Source: Rhizobium rosettiformans
Lineage (GTDB): Bacteria; Pseudomonadota; Alphaproteobacteria; Rhizobiales; Rhizobiaceae
Length of the DNA stretch: 64,000 nucleotides
Reading direction: 5' to 3'
NCBI RefSeq assembly: GCF_016806065.1
Contig: NZ_CP032405.1
Coordinates: 496,001 to 560,000 of the forward strand
Both the position numbers and the translations under genes were made by a program. The notes under the pieces are model-generated. The model did not search any database. It saw only the letters and a program-made list of their open reading frames with translations, and was not told the origin of the DNA. Shown here in pieces: positions 32,181-40,178 of the stretch; position 1 is the first letter of the stretch, and each line of letters begins with the position of its first letter.

Positions 32181-33346
32181 CCCCTCCCGACAGCGCCGCC
32201 CTGGACAGTTTGCTCGCCCGTCCGCTCGCCCGTCGCCCCATCCTCTTGAATTATGGTTTCTCGGGCGACTTCGAGGATCAAAGGGCCTGTTCGGCGGCCA
32301 TCCGTCGTGGCTCGAAATCCTTTCACCTCGCCTCTCTGCTTCTGCCTGGACCGACCCGCGAGGCCGCCCGCGCGCTTTATGCCTTCTGCCGGCATTCCGA
32401 TGACCTGATCGACGATCCACGCAGCGGCATGCCAGCCCTTCAGCGCCTCCGCGTGCGGCTGGATCTGATCTATGCCGGCGACCCGGCACCCTTTGCCTGC
32501 GACCGTGCCTTCGCACGGGTGGTGCATGACCATGCGATCGCCAAGCCGGTCGTCGAAGCCCTGCTCGACGGCTTCGCCATGGATCTCGACGGGCGGCGCC
32601 ACGCGACCATCGACGACGTAAAGGCCTATGCGACCTGCGTGGCTGCAAGCGTCGGGCTGATGATGGCATCGGTGATGGGCGTCAGCGACAGGGCAGCACT
32701 TGCCCGCGCGGCCGATCTCGGGATCGCGATGCAATTGACCAACATCGCCCGAGATGTCGGAGAAGACGCGCGAAACGGAAGACTCTATCTGCCGCTCGAC
32801 TGGCTGGAAGAACAGGGTATCGACGTCGCGGCCTTCCTCGAGACTCCGCATTTTACCCCCGCGCTCGGTCTGGTGGTAAGGCGGCTGCTCGACGAGGCTG
32901 CCCGCCACTACCGGCTCGGCCATGCCGGCATTCGCAGCCTGCCGAAACCCTGTCGTCATGCGATCCGCACGGCCGCCCTGGTCTATGAGGCGATCGGCGA
33001 GAGTATCGCAGCCAATGGCTATGACAGCGTCAACCATCGTGCGACGACGGGGCTCAGCACCAAGCTTGGCCTCCTGATCAAGGCACGCTCCGACGATCGC
33101 CGCTGGACGGCGACGGCCGTGCGCGATCTCCATGCCGGAACAGAACCTGTCGCGCGATCGCTGGTGACACTAAGTGGACTCTTACGCGAGAGTGCACCAA
33201 TGCAACGTGCTGTTAAGCCTACCTCCGATGCGGAAACGGCCGTCGGACGGGTCACCGACATCCTGCTCAGGCTGCATACCGACGCTCGACTTGAGACGCT
33301 GAGACGCCGAGAGGCGGCGCGAGAAAAGGCGGCGAGCCTTGCTTGA
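32177..33346 (+). CDS. crtB: Phytoene synthase
   Basis: A 389-residue squalene/phytoene synthase. The first aspartate-rich motif is HSDDLIDD near residue 75 and the second is NIARDVGEDARNGRLYLP near 190. It joins two geranylgeranyl diphosphates to phytoene. The C-terminus is longer than in the shortest family members and ends with a basic tail. ATGA overlap with crtI; the short membrane-protein frame starts inside its last codons. Confidence 0.95.
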   Translation: MTPPDSAALDSLLARPLARRPILLNYGFSGDFEDQRACSAAIRRGSKSFHLASLLLPGPTREAARALYAFCRHSDDLIDDPRSGMPALQRLRVRLDLIYAGDPAPFACDRAFARVVHDHAIAKPVVEALLDGFAMDLDGRRHATIDDVKAYATCVAASVGLMMASVMGVSDRAALARAADLGIAMQLTNIARDVGEDARNGRLYLPLDWLEEQGIDVAAFLETPHFTPALGLVVRRLLDEAARHYRLGHAGIRSLPKPCRHAIRTAALVYEAIGESIAANGYDSVNHRATTGLSTKLGLLIKARSDDRRWTATAVRDLHAGTEPVARSLVTLSGLLRESAPMQRAVKPTSDAETAVGRVTDILLRLHTDARLETLRRREAAREKAASLA

Positions 33347-33503
33347 GCATTATTTCGGCATCATTGAAGCCATCTTCGTCTTCAGTCTGGCGATCGCCTT
33401 CTATGTCTGGCAGATGCGCGATCTGAAAAAAGCGAAGCGCGAGGCGGAAGCCCGCAAGCGGCAGGCGAGCCAGCCTCTTACAGACGAGCCGAAAACCGAC
33501 TAG
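33339..33503 (+). CDS. 54-residue membrane protein after crtB
   Basis: A short frame from a TTG at 33339 that overlaps the crtB stop by 8 bases, with AAGG upstream. The product begins with LEHYFGIIEAIFVFSLAIAF, one membrane helix, then a highly charged basic segment (DLKKAKREAEARKRQ) and a polar tail. This layout is that of a real small membrane protein with a cytosolic basic tail rather than a chance frame. Its TAG stop overlaps the crtC stop on the other strand in the tetramer CTAG. Function unknown; similar small frames occur near crtB in other photosynthesis clusters as far as I recall. Confidence 0.6.
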   Translation: MLEHYFGIIEAIFVFSLAIAFYVWQMRDLKKAKREAEARKRQASQPLTDEPKTD

Positions 33504-34351
33504 GCGCGCCGCGGCATACGAAACGGAAGCATCATCCTGACAACAGGATTTGCCAGTCGGCGACAATCGAGCGTCTCGTGCATCATTTCGACCGGATCCC
33601 CGGCAATCACCGTTTCGACCAGCGAGCGCCTATAGAACGGCGTATCTTCCAGAGCGTTCTTCAAGACGGGACTTGCGCCGCCGTCGCAGGCGATCCCGCC
33701 GCCGACGCCCCAGAACCCGCGCTTCAGCGGTTTCCTCGACGGAGGATCGAACTCCGCCACCGCACCGTCACGCCCACATACGAGCCCGAAACGGCTGTTT
33801 GTCCCGTCGGCCAGCACGGAATCGTAAAGGATCACCGTACGGCCATCATCCGTAGTGCCCCTCGCCCAATCCCAGCCGGAAAAATCCGTCTCGAGCGGCC
33901 GGGCGCCATGGTTCATGTCGTGATAGCCTGTCCCTATCCATCCACCATCGGCCAGCGCCTCGCAGGCGACGGTGACCCGCCCATTGGGAGCGACCGGCTG
34001 CCAGATGTGAAACCCGGCGCGATCGAGACCATAGGCCCGCGCACCGAGAAAATCCGGGGCAAGACGGATGTCGCCCCGCATGCGTTTTGGCAGCAAACGC
34101 TGGCCGGGCCAGGGCAGGAAGATCTCGTCGAAGCTGATCACGAAACCTGACCCATCGTAGCGGAACGAACTTTTGCCGATCGCCAGGGAATGCCGGTCGC
34201 GACTGAGCCGGGCCTTGCCACGCTCGGTCATCGCCCAGGCGTGTCCCTGCGGCCCGTAGAGCGCGACATTGAAGGCGATATGGTCTTCCGGATCATGCCG
34301 GCCGGACCAGTGATAGTAGGGCGAAAACACGGAGCCGATAAAGGCGATCAC
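33500..34351 (-). CDS. crtC: Hydroxyneurosporene synthase (carotenoid 1,2-hydratase)
   Basis: CrtC adds water across the terminal double bond of neurosporene/lycopene-type carotenoids. Recognised blocks are VIAFIGSVFSPYYHW at the start given here, GWDWARGTTDDGRTVILYD and HGARPLETDFSG. From the GTG at 34351, whose GTGA overlaps the crtD stop, the product is 283 residues, near the short Rhodobacter form (281). However, the frame continues upstream and shows AVAPGGYHWWYADGTSDCG, which belongs to the family consensus. The true start may therefore be a GTG at 34579 (359 residues), inside crtD. It is convergent with the small frame after crtB. Confidence 0.88.
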   Translation of the reverse strand: MIAFIGSVFSPYYHWSGRHDPEDHIAFNVALYGPQGHAWAMTERGKARLSRDRHSLAIGKSSFRYDGSGFVISFDEIFLPWPGQRLLPKRMRGDIRLAPDFLGARAYGLDRAGFHIWQPVAPNGRVTVACEALADGGWIGTGYHDMNHGARPLETDFSGWDWARGTTDDGRTVILYDSVLADGTNSRFGLVCGRDGAVAEFDPPSRKPLKRGFWGVGGGIACDGGASPVLKNALEDTPFYRRSLVETVIAGDPVEMMHETLDCRRLANPVVRMMLPFRMPRRA

Positions 34352-35931
34352 GGTGAAGGCGAAGCGCCCGCAGTCGCTTGTTCCGTCGGCATACCACCAG
34401 TGATACCCGCCGGGCGCGACCGCCTGGTCAAAGGCCGGTCCGCCATCAACCGTTCGGCCGCGAGCTTGCCGGAGAGCGCCGCCATCGGCAGGCCCGGGCC
34501 CGGATGTACGCTGCCCCCCGCCAGATAGAGCCCCGGCACCGGCCCCTCCGATCCCGGCCGAGCGAAGGATGCCATCCACCCGTGCGAGGCCATCCCGTAA
34601 AGGGCTCCTCCCGTTCCCGGATAGAGGCTCGCAAAGCGATCCGGCGTGGTGATACTCGCCGAGCCCTGCTGGTTCGAGAGCGTCAGGCCGTTCAGCTCCA
34701 GTCGCCGTTCCATGCTCTTGAGACATGCATTGACCTCGCTTTCATCGAACCGGTGCCGATCGCCATCCGCCGGAAGGTTCATCAGGGCGTAGATGCGTTC
34801 GGGCCCGACAGAGCCGGCCTGAAGGCAACCGGTCGCATCGCGGTCCTGAGCACAGAGATAGACGGTCGGGTCGGAAGGTGCTTCACGCCGCCTGAAGACC
34901 GCCTCGAACTCGCGCTCATAGTCGTCGGAAAAGAACACCGTATGATGGGCAATCTCGACACCTTTGGGCTCGGCGACGCTGCAGGACACCAGGGCCGACA
35001 GAGACCGTTGTGCCCTGCTGCGAGCTGGGTCCGGAAGCGGGGCGCCGATCAGCCGGGGCAGCGCGGCGACATCGCCGTTGTAGACGATCTGCCGGGCCTC
35101 GACTTTTCGGCCGCTGCGGGTGACGACCCCGGACACGGCCCGTCGCGAGGGATCGATGAGGATCTCGCTGACAGCATCGCCATAACGGAACTCGACACCG
35201 AGATCGGCGGCAAGCGCTTCGAGACGAATGGCAAGCGCCCTGATCCCGCCCTCGACGGTCCACACACCCTCCTGCTCGACATGCGCGACCAGCATCAGCG
35301 TTGCCGGAGACAGAAAGGGCGAAGAGCCGCAATAGGTCGCGTAACGGCCGAAAAGCTGGCGCAGGCGCACATCGGAAAAATAGCCGCCGAGCGCGGACCA
35401 GAGCGTCGAGAACGGCTTGATCGCGAACAGATCCGCCGGCCGACCGAGCCCGATGCGGCGGGAGAGCGAAACCGGATTGGGTCTGGAGGCGTCGATGAAG
35501 CTGTCTTTCAACACCTCGAACGTCCGCCGGCTGTCGGCAGCAAAGCGTCGATATCCCTCGGCCTCCCGCCGTCCGGCAAAGTCTCCGATTGCCCTGATCG
35601 TTTCCTCCTGGTCGGCATGGAGATCGAGACAGGCACCACTCCGCCAGTAATGGCGCGCGATCACGGTCGATGGGACCAGCTTGAGGTCATCGTCAATCCT
35701 GCGGCCCGCAGACGCAAACAGGGCATCGAACACCCATTTCATCGTGAGAACCGTGGGGCCGGCGTCGAAGCCACGGCCTGCCGATTCGACACGCCGCATC
35801 TTGCCTCCGGCCTCGGCCTGCGCCTCGCAGACGACGACCGGGTATCCGGCAGCGGCGAGTCGAATAGCAGCCGACAGCCCCGCCATGCCCGCACCGATCA
35901 CCAGCACGCCATCGTCTGTCGAAACGGGCAC
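34348..35931 (-). CDS. crtD: Hydroxyneurosporene / methoxyneurosporene desaturase
   Basis: A 527-residue FAD-dependent desaturase related to CrtI. The N-terminus has VLVIGAGMAGLSAAIRLAAA and PVVVCEAQAEAGGKMRR. The C-terminus has GLYLAGGSVHPGPGLPMAAL, the CrtD/CrtI signature. It introduces the 3,4 double bond in the spirilloxanthin pathway. It starts with GTG after AGGAGACC and is transcribed away from crtE, so both probably share the PpsR-controlled region 35932-36040. The 3' end overlaps crtC by at least 4 bases and perhaps by over 200. Confidence 0.92.
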   Translation of the reverse strand: MPVSTDDGVLVIGAGMAGLSAAIRLAAAGYPVVVCEAQAEAGGKMRRVESAGRGFDAGPTVLTMKWVFDALFASAGRRIDDDLKLVPSTVIARHYWRSGACLDLHADQEETIRAIGDFAGRREAEGYRRFAADSRRTFEVLKDSFIDASRPNPVSLSRRIGLGRPADLFAIKPFSTLWSALGGYFSDVRLRQLFGRYATYCGSSPFLSPATLMLVAHVEQEGVWTVEGGIRALAIRLEALAADLGVEFRYGDAVSEILIDPSRRAVSGVVTRSGRKVEARQIVYNGDVAALPRLIGAPLPDPARSRAQRSLSALVSCSVAEPKGVEIAHHTVFFSDDYEREFEAVFRRREAPSDPTVYLCAQDRDATGCLQAGSVGPERIYALMNLPADGDRHRFDESEVNACLKSMERRLELNGLTLSNQQGSASITTPDRFASLYPGTGGALYGMASHGWMASFARPGSEGPVPGLYLAGGSVHPGPGLPMAALSGKLAAERLMADRPLTRRSRPAGITGGMPTEQATAGASPSP

Positions 35932-35969
35932 GATGGTCTCCTGTGGCCAGTTGACTTACGGATCGAATA

Positions 35970-36013
35970 TGTCAATCTTGATTTACACATTATTGAGTTG
36001 CGCGAAATTTACA
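35970..36013. promoter_or_regulatory. PpsR/CrtJ-type operator pair between crtD and crtE
   Basis: A full site TGTCAATCTTGATTTACA (35970-35987) is followed, 8 bases on, by a degenerate one (35996-36013) that keeps only the right arm TTTACA. This layout in the divergent crtD/crtE promoter region suggests joint repression of both genes by PpsR. Only the first site is a strong match. Confidence 0.7.
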
Positions 36014-36040
36014 ACTGCGCATTTTCCGGAGGTGAGCCTT

Positions 36041-36907
36041 ATGGATTTCCCCGAGCGCATCGAAACCGGCATGCAGCGCGCCTTGCGTTACGCGACCGCC
36101 AACGGATGTCCGCCCATCCTGGCGAAAGCCCTGCGGCATGCGGTGTTTCCCGGTGGTGCGCGCATAAGGCCCCGCCTCTGCCTCGCGGTCGCTGCAGCCT
36201 GCGGCGACCGCGAACCTCTTGCCGCCGACAGCGCCGCCGTGGCCATCGAGCTTCTGCATTGCGCCTCGCTCGTGCATGACGACATGCCGTGTTTCGATAA
36301 CGCGATGACCCGCCGCGGAGCACCGAGCGTGCATGCCCAGTTCGGCGAGGAAATCGCCCTTCTCGTTGGCGACGGCCTGATCATCGCCGCTTTTGAGACG
36401 GTAGCGCGAGAGACGCAACAGACGCCACTGCTGACGGCGCCAATGATCGCCACCATCGCCAATGCCGTGGGCAGCCCCTATGGCCTCGTGGCCGGCCAGG
36501 CCTGGGAAAGCGAACCCGAGATCAACATCGCCGCCTATCACCGGGCCAAGACCGCCTCCCTGTTCAGCGGCGCGGTCTCGACGGGCGCCATCGCCTCCGG
36601 CGGCAATCCACGCGAATGGCTGGTGCTCGCCGATGCCCTCGGCGCCGCCTATCAGGTGGCGGACGACCTCTATGATGCCGTGGGGCAGTCCGATGCCGGC
36701 AAGCCGGCAGGACAGGACAGCCGCAACGGCAAGCCCAACATCGTCGCCAGCATCGGCCTCGAAGCCGCGTTGGTCCGCCTCAAGCGCCTCGTCGCTGAGG
36801 CTGTCGACAGCGTGCCCGATTGCCCCGGCGCAGACGGTTTCCGTGCGATGATCCGCAACGAGGCGACGCGGTTGATGCCGAAGACGCTAGCCACCAGCGC
36901 CGCGTAG
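36041..36907 (+). CDS. crtE: Geranylgeranyl diphosphate synthase
   Basis: A 288-residue trans-prenyltransferase. The first aspartate-rich motif is LVHDDMPCFDN near residue 78-88 and the second is YQVADDLYDAVG near 205-216. It elongates farnesyl diphosphate to the C20 precursor of carotenoids and of the bacteriochlorophyll phytyl tail. The start at 36041 has a clear CCGGAGGTG ribosome site. It is the first gene of the large crtE-pufC unit. Confidence 0.95.
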   Translation: MDFPERIETGMQRALRYATANGCPPILAKALRHAVFPGGARIRPRLCLAVAAACGDREPLAADSAAVAIELLHCASLVHDDMPCFDNAMTRRGAPSVHAQFGEEIALLVGDGLIIAAFETVARETQQTPLLTAPMIATIANAVGSPYGLVAGQAWESEPEINIAAYHRAKTASLFSGAVSTGAIASGGNPREWLVLADALGAAYQVADDLYDAVGQSDAGKPAGQDSRNGKPNIVASIGLEAALVRLKRLVAEAVDSVPDCPGADGFRAMIRNEATRLMPKTLATSAA

Positions 36908-36911
36908 TGCG

Positions 36912-38108
36912 ATGGATACCGGCAGCCGACACAGCCTGCCGGCACAACCCGGTTTGACCGGCACCGGTGACCGACCGGGGCGCGAGCCCGGACTGTTGCA
37001 GTCCCTGACGATCCGCATGCGGCTCTGGCGAAACCGCCAGATCGCCTCACCCCGTTTCCGCTCGCTGGTCGCGCGTCTGCCGCTGTTGCGGCGGATCTCC
37101 AATCGCAAGGCGAACCATCTTTTCCGCCTGACGTCCGGCTTCGTGCACACCCAGATCCTCTCGGCCTGCGTCAGCCTTGGTCTTTTCGAAGCCCTGAACG
37201 GCAAGGCGCTGCCGAGTTCCGCCCTTTCAGCGCGCTGCGGCGTACCGCTGGAGCCCATGCGCCGCCTGCTGGAGCAGGCAAGACGCCTCGATCTCGTCGT
37301 CAGCCCCGCCCCGGATCTGTGGATGCTGACCGATGCGGGCACCGTGCTGTCCACCGATCGCGGGCTGCGCGAGATGATCCGCCATCATGACATGCTTTAT
37401 CGCGACCTCGCCGATGCCGAAACCTTCTGGCGCGGCGATGGCGGCGAAACGGAGTTGCGCCGTTACTGGGCCTATGTTCGGGGCATTGATCCCGCCGCGC
37501 TGCAAAATGACGACGCGGCCCCTTATTCGGCGCTGATGCGCGAAAGTCAGGCCATGTTGGCCGACTGTATCCTTGCCTCCTTCGATTTCGGTCGGTTCAG
37601 GTCCGTGCTGGATGTCGGAGGCGGCGAAGGCGCGTTCCTTGCCGCGCTTGGCGCGCACCATCCCGCTCTTGACCTCGCCCTCTTCGATCTGCCCGTGGTC
37701 TCCCAACTGGCGCGCAGACATCTGCACGAGAGAGGCGTTCTGCACAGGACACAGATCCACGGCGGAGATTTTGCCAGAGACACCATTCCGGCGGACAGCG
37801 ACTGCGTGACCCTGATCCGCATTCTCTGCGACCACGATGATGACCGCGTGCTTCTGATTCTGGCAAACCTTCAGCGATCGCTGAAGCCGGGCACGCGCCT
37901 GGTGGTCGCGGAGGCCATGGCCGGGGAGAGCGAAGGCGCCAATCTCGCGGCCCTTTATTTCACCAGTTATTTCGCCGCCATGGGCTCAGGCCGTTGCCGT
38001 TCGTCTCATGAAATCATCGACCTGCTGACGCGCTCAGGCTTTCGCAATGCCCGCGCCCTCACCACCACCAATCCGCTTCTGGCGACGCTGGTGACCGCAG
38101 AACGGTGA
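36912..38108 (+). CDS. crtF: Hydroxyneurosporene O-methyltransferase
   Basis: A 398-residue SAM-dependent O-methyltransferase. The SAM motif VLDVGGGEGAFLAAL lies near residue 231-245, preceded by a helical dimerisation domain that contains FRLTSGFVHTQILSACVSLGLFE split over a helix. It methylates the tertiary hydroxyl made by CrtC, in the spirilloxanthin/spheroidene pathways. It starts 4 bases after crtE, and no good ribosome site is seen, so it is probably coupled to crtE translation. Confidence 0.93.
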   Translation: MDTGSRHSLPAQPGLTGTGDRPGREPGLLQSLTIRMRLWRNRQIASPRFRSLVARLPLLRRISNRKANHLFRLTSGFVHTQILSACVSLGLFEALNGKALPSSALSARCGVPLEPMRRLLEQARRLDLVVSPAPDLWMLTDAGTVLSTDRGLREMIRHHDMLYRDLADAETFWRGDGGETELRRYWAYVRGIDPAALQNDDAAPYSALMRESQAMLADCILASFDFGRFRSVLDVGGGEGAFLAALGAHHPALDLALFDLPVVSQLARRHLHERGVLHRTQIHGGDFARDTIPADSDCVTLIRILCDHDDDRVLLILANLQRSLKPGTRLVVAEAMAGESEGANLAALYFTSYFAAMGSGRCRSSHEIIDLLTRSGFRNARALTTTNPLLATLVTAER

Positions 38109-38135
38109 ATGACACCCGTTCTGGACACCTTCATG

Positions 38136-38179
38136 TGTAAATTTAGATTGACACTCTGTTGCGTAATCTTAAGATGACA
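38136..38179. promoter_or_regulatory. Tandem PpsR/CrtJ operators over the bchC promoter
   Basis: Site 1, TGTAAATTTAGATTGACA (38136-38153), and site 2, CGTAATCTTAAGATGACA (38162-38179), are separated by exactly 8 bases. A -35 TTGACA (38148-38153) and a -10-like TAAGAT (38170-38175) sit inside the two sites. This is the arrangement known for CrtJ repression of bchC in Rhodobacter capsulatus. Expected effect: repression under high oxygen. Confidence 0.82.
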
Positions 38180-38220
38180 TTGGGAGCAGAAAGCATCCCG
38201 TGTCCGGGGAGGGCACGACA

Positions 38221-39159
38221 ATGCGCAGTGCAGCCATCGTCTTCGAAAAACCGGGAATACTCGCCGTCAGGCGATTGGGGCTCCGTGCGCCCGAGGCGTC
38301 GGACGTGGTTGTCGAATCCCGCTTCAGCGGCGTTTCGAGTGGCACAGAGAAGATGCTCTATGACGGCACCATGCCCGCCTTTCCGGGCATGCGTTACCCG
38401 CTCGTCCCAGGCTATGAGACGGTTGGCACGGTGGTCGAGGCCGGGCCAGACTCCGGCCGCTCCGTCGGAGATCAGGTCTTCGTCCCGGGCGCCAATTGTT
38501 ATGAAGATGCTGCTGGACTGTTCGGTGCCAGCGCCGCAAGGCTCGTGGTTCCCGGTGCCCGCACCGTCAAGACCCAATTTGAGCACGCGGAAGAGGCAGC
38601 CCTGCTTGCGCTGGCGGCAACCGCACACCACGCCGTCTGTCGGTCGGCGAATCCAGCCACACTTGTAATCGGCCATGGCGTCCTCGGCCGCCTGATTGCG
38701 CGAATTATCATGGCAACCGGGCATTCGGCGCCAACCGTCTGGGAGACACGCCTTGCCCGCCGCGATGGAGCAACCGGATATGTCGTCGAGACGCCGGAGG
38801 CCGCCGGCGACCAGCGTCACGACGCCATAGTCGATGCAAGCGGCGATCCCTGCGTAGTCGACAAGGCCATCGCGCGCCTCAACCGGCGCGGAGAACTCGT
38901 GCTCGCCGGCTTCTATGGAGAACGGGTCGATTTCACCTTCCCGGCGGCCTTCATGAAGGAAGCCTCCATCGCCATCTCCGCAGAGTTTACGCCGGCGGAT
39001 GTCCAGGCGGTGCTCGCCCTTGTCGACTCCGGGCGCCTCTCCTTAGGCGGCCTGATTACCCACCATTCCGCCCCATCGAATTCGGCCTCGGCCTATCGGA
39101 CCGCATTCAACGACCCCGACTGCCTGAAAATGATCATCGACTGGAGGAATGCAGCATGA
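38221..39159 (+). CDS. bchC: Bacteriochlorophyllide a dehydrogenase (3-hydroxyethyl to 3-acetyl)
   Basis: A 312-residue medium-chain dehydrogenase-like protein. The family N-terminus MRSAAIVFEKPG and the blocks SGVSSGTEKMLYDG and PLVPGYETVGTVVEAG are visible. BchC oxidises the 3-hydroxyethyl group to acetyl, the last ring modification of bacteriochlorophyllide a. The start at 38221 is preferred because GGGGAGGG lies 9 bases upstream; a GTG at 38200 is also in frame. It has its own PpsR-controlled promoter within the crtE-puf unit and overlaps bchX by 4 bases. Confidence 0.95.
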   Translation: MRSAAIVFEKPGILAVRRLGLRAPEASDVVVESRFSGVSSGTEKMLYDGTMPAFPGMRYPLVPGYETVGTVVEAGPDSGRSVGDQVFVPGANCYEDAAGLFGASAARLVVPGARTVKTQFEHAEEAALLALAATAHHAVCRSANPATLVIGHGVLGRLIARIIMATGHSAPTVWETRLARRDGATGYVVETPEAAGDQRHDAIVDASGDPCVVDKAIARLNRRGELVLAGFYGERVDFTFPAAFMKEASIAISAEFTPADVQAVLALVDSGRLSLGGLITHHSAPSNSASAYRTAFNDPDCLKMIIDWRNAA

Positions 39160-40163
39160 GCCTCGACCTCGCACAAGACGGCCTGGAGCGCCTGCAGGAG
39201 AACCTTCGCGAAGAAGCCGCCATCGAACCCGATGCCCCGGCGACCGGCAAGGTGACCAAGGACACGCAGATCATCGCGATCTACGGCAAGGGTGGCATCG
39301 GCAAGAGCTTCACGCTCGCCAACCTCTCCTACATGCTCGCCCAGCTGGGCAAGAAGGTCCTGCTGATCGGCTGTGACCCGAAGAGCGATACGACCTCGCT
39401 GCTCTTTGGTGGACGCGCCTGCCCGACCATCATCCAGACGGCCTCGCGCCGTAAGGAAGCCGGCCAGGAAGTCTCGATCTCGGATGTCTGTTTCAAACGC
39501 GACGGCGTCTTCGCCATGGAACTCGGCGGACCGGAAGTCGGCCGCGGCTGTGGTGGCCGCGGCATCATTCACGGCTTCGAAACGCTGGAAAAGCTCGGCT
39601 TCCATGACTGGGACTTCGATTTCATCCTGCTCGACTTCCTCGGCGACGTGGTCTGCGGTGGCTTCGGTCTGCCGATTGCGCGTGACATGTGCCAGAAGGT
39701 CGTGGTCGTCGGCTCGAACGATCTGCAATCGCTCTATGTCGCCAACAATGTCTGCTCTGCGGTAAAATACTTCCGCAATCTCGGCGGCAATGTCGGCGTC
39801 GCCGGCCTCGTCATCAACAAGGACGACGGCACAGGCGAGGCTCAGGCTTTCGCCGAAGCGGTCGGCATCCCGGTGCTCGCCTCGATCCCGCAAGACGACG
39901 ACATCCGCCGCAAGAGCGCCAATTACCAGATCATTGGCACGCATGAGAGCCATTGGGGACCGCTTTTCGAAGCGTTGTCTATCAATCTAGCCGAAGCACC
40001 GCCGATCCTCCCAAAACCGCTCGACCAGGATGGCCTGCTCGGCCTCTTCGACGCCAGCGAAACAGGCGCCGACTACAAGCTCCAGCCAGCCCTGCCGGAA
40101 GACATGTGCGCCACGGGCGCGCTGAAACGGCCGTCGCTGGAAGTCGTCTACGACAACGTGTGA
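39156..40163 (+). CDS. bchX: Chlorophyllide a reductase iron protein
   Basis: A 335-residue NifH-like ATPase. The P-loop is [10 protein letters not shown] near residue 44-53. The [4Fe-4S] cysteines lie in GGRACPTI-type and GRGCGGRGII contexts, and [12 protein letters not shown] supplies the second ligand region. BchX passes electrons with ATP hydrolysis to BchYZ for reduction of the C7=C8 bond, giving the bacteriochlorin ring. The N-terminal extension of about 35 residues relative to BchL is usual for BchX. Overlaps bchC by ATGA. Confidence 0.95.
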   Translation: MSLDLAQDGLERLQENLREEAAIEPDAPATGKVTKDTQIIAIYGKGGIGKSFTLANLSYMLAQLGKKVLLIGCDPKSDTTSLLFGGRACPTIIQTASRRKEAGQEVSISDVCFKRDGVFAMELGGPEVGRGCGGRGIIHGFETLEKLGFHDWDFDFILLDFLGDVVCGGFGLPIARDMCQKVVVVGSNDLQSLYVANNVCSAVKYFRNLGGNVGVAGLVINKDDGTGEAQAFAEAVGIPVLASIPQDDDIRRKSANYQIIGTHESHWGPLFEALSINLAEAPPILPKPLDQDGLLGLFDASETGADYKLQPALPEDMCATGALKRPSLEVVYDNV

Positions 40164-40178
40164 GATCGGGTGAAAACA

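Noticed and set aside
34378-36279. 633-codon plus-strand frame opposite crtD
   Set aside because: Antisense of crtD running into the crtD/crtE promoter; the plus-strand gene there is crtE from 36041 in another frame.
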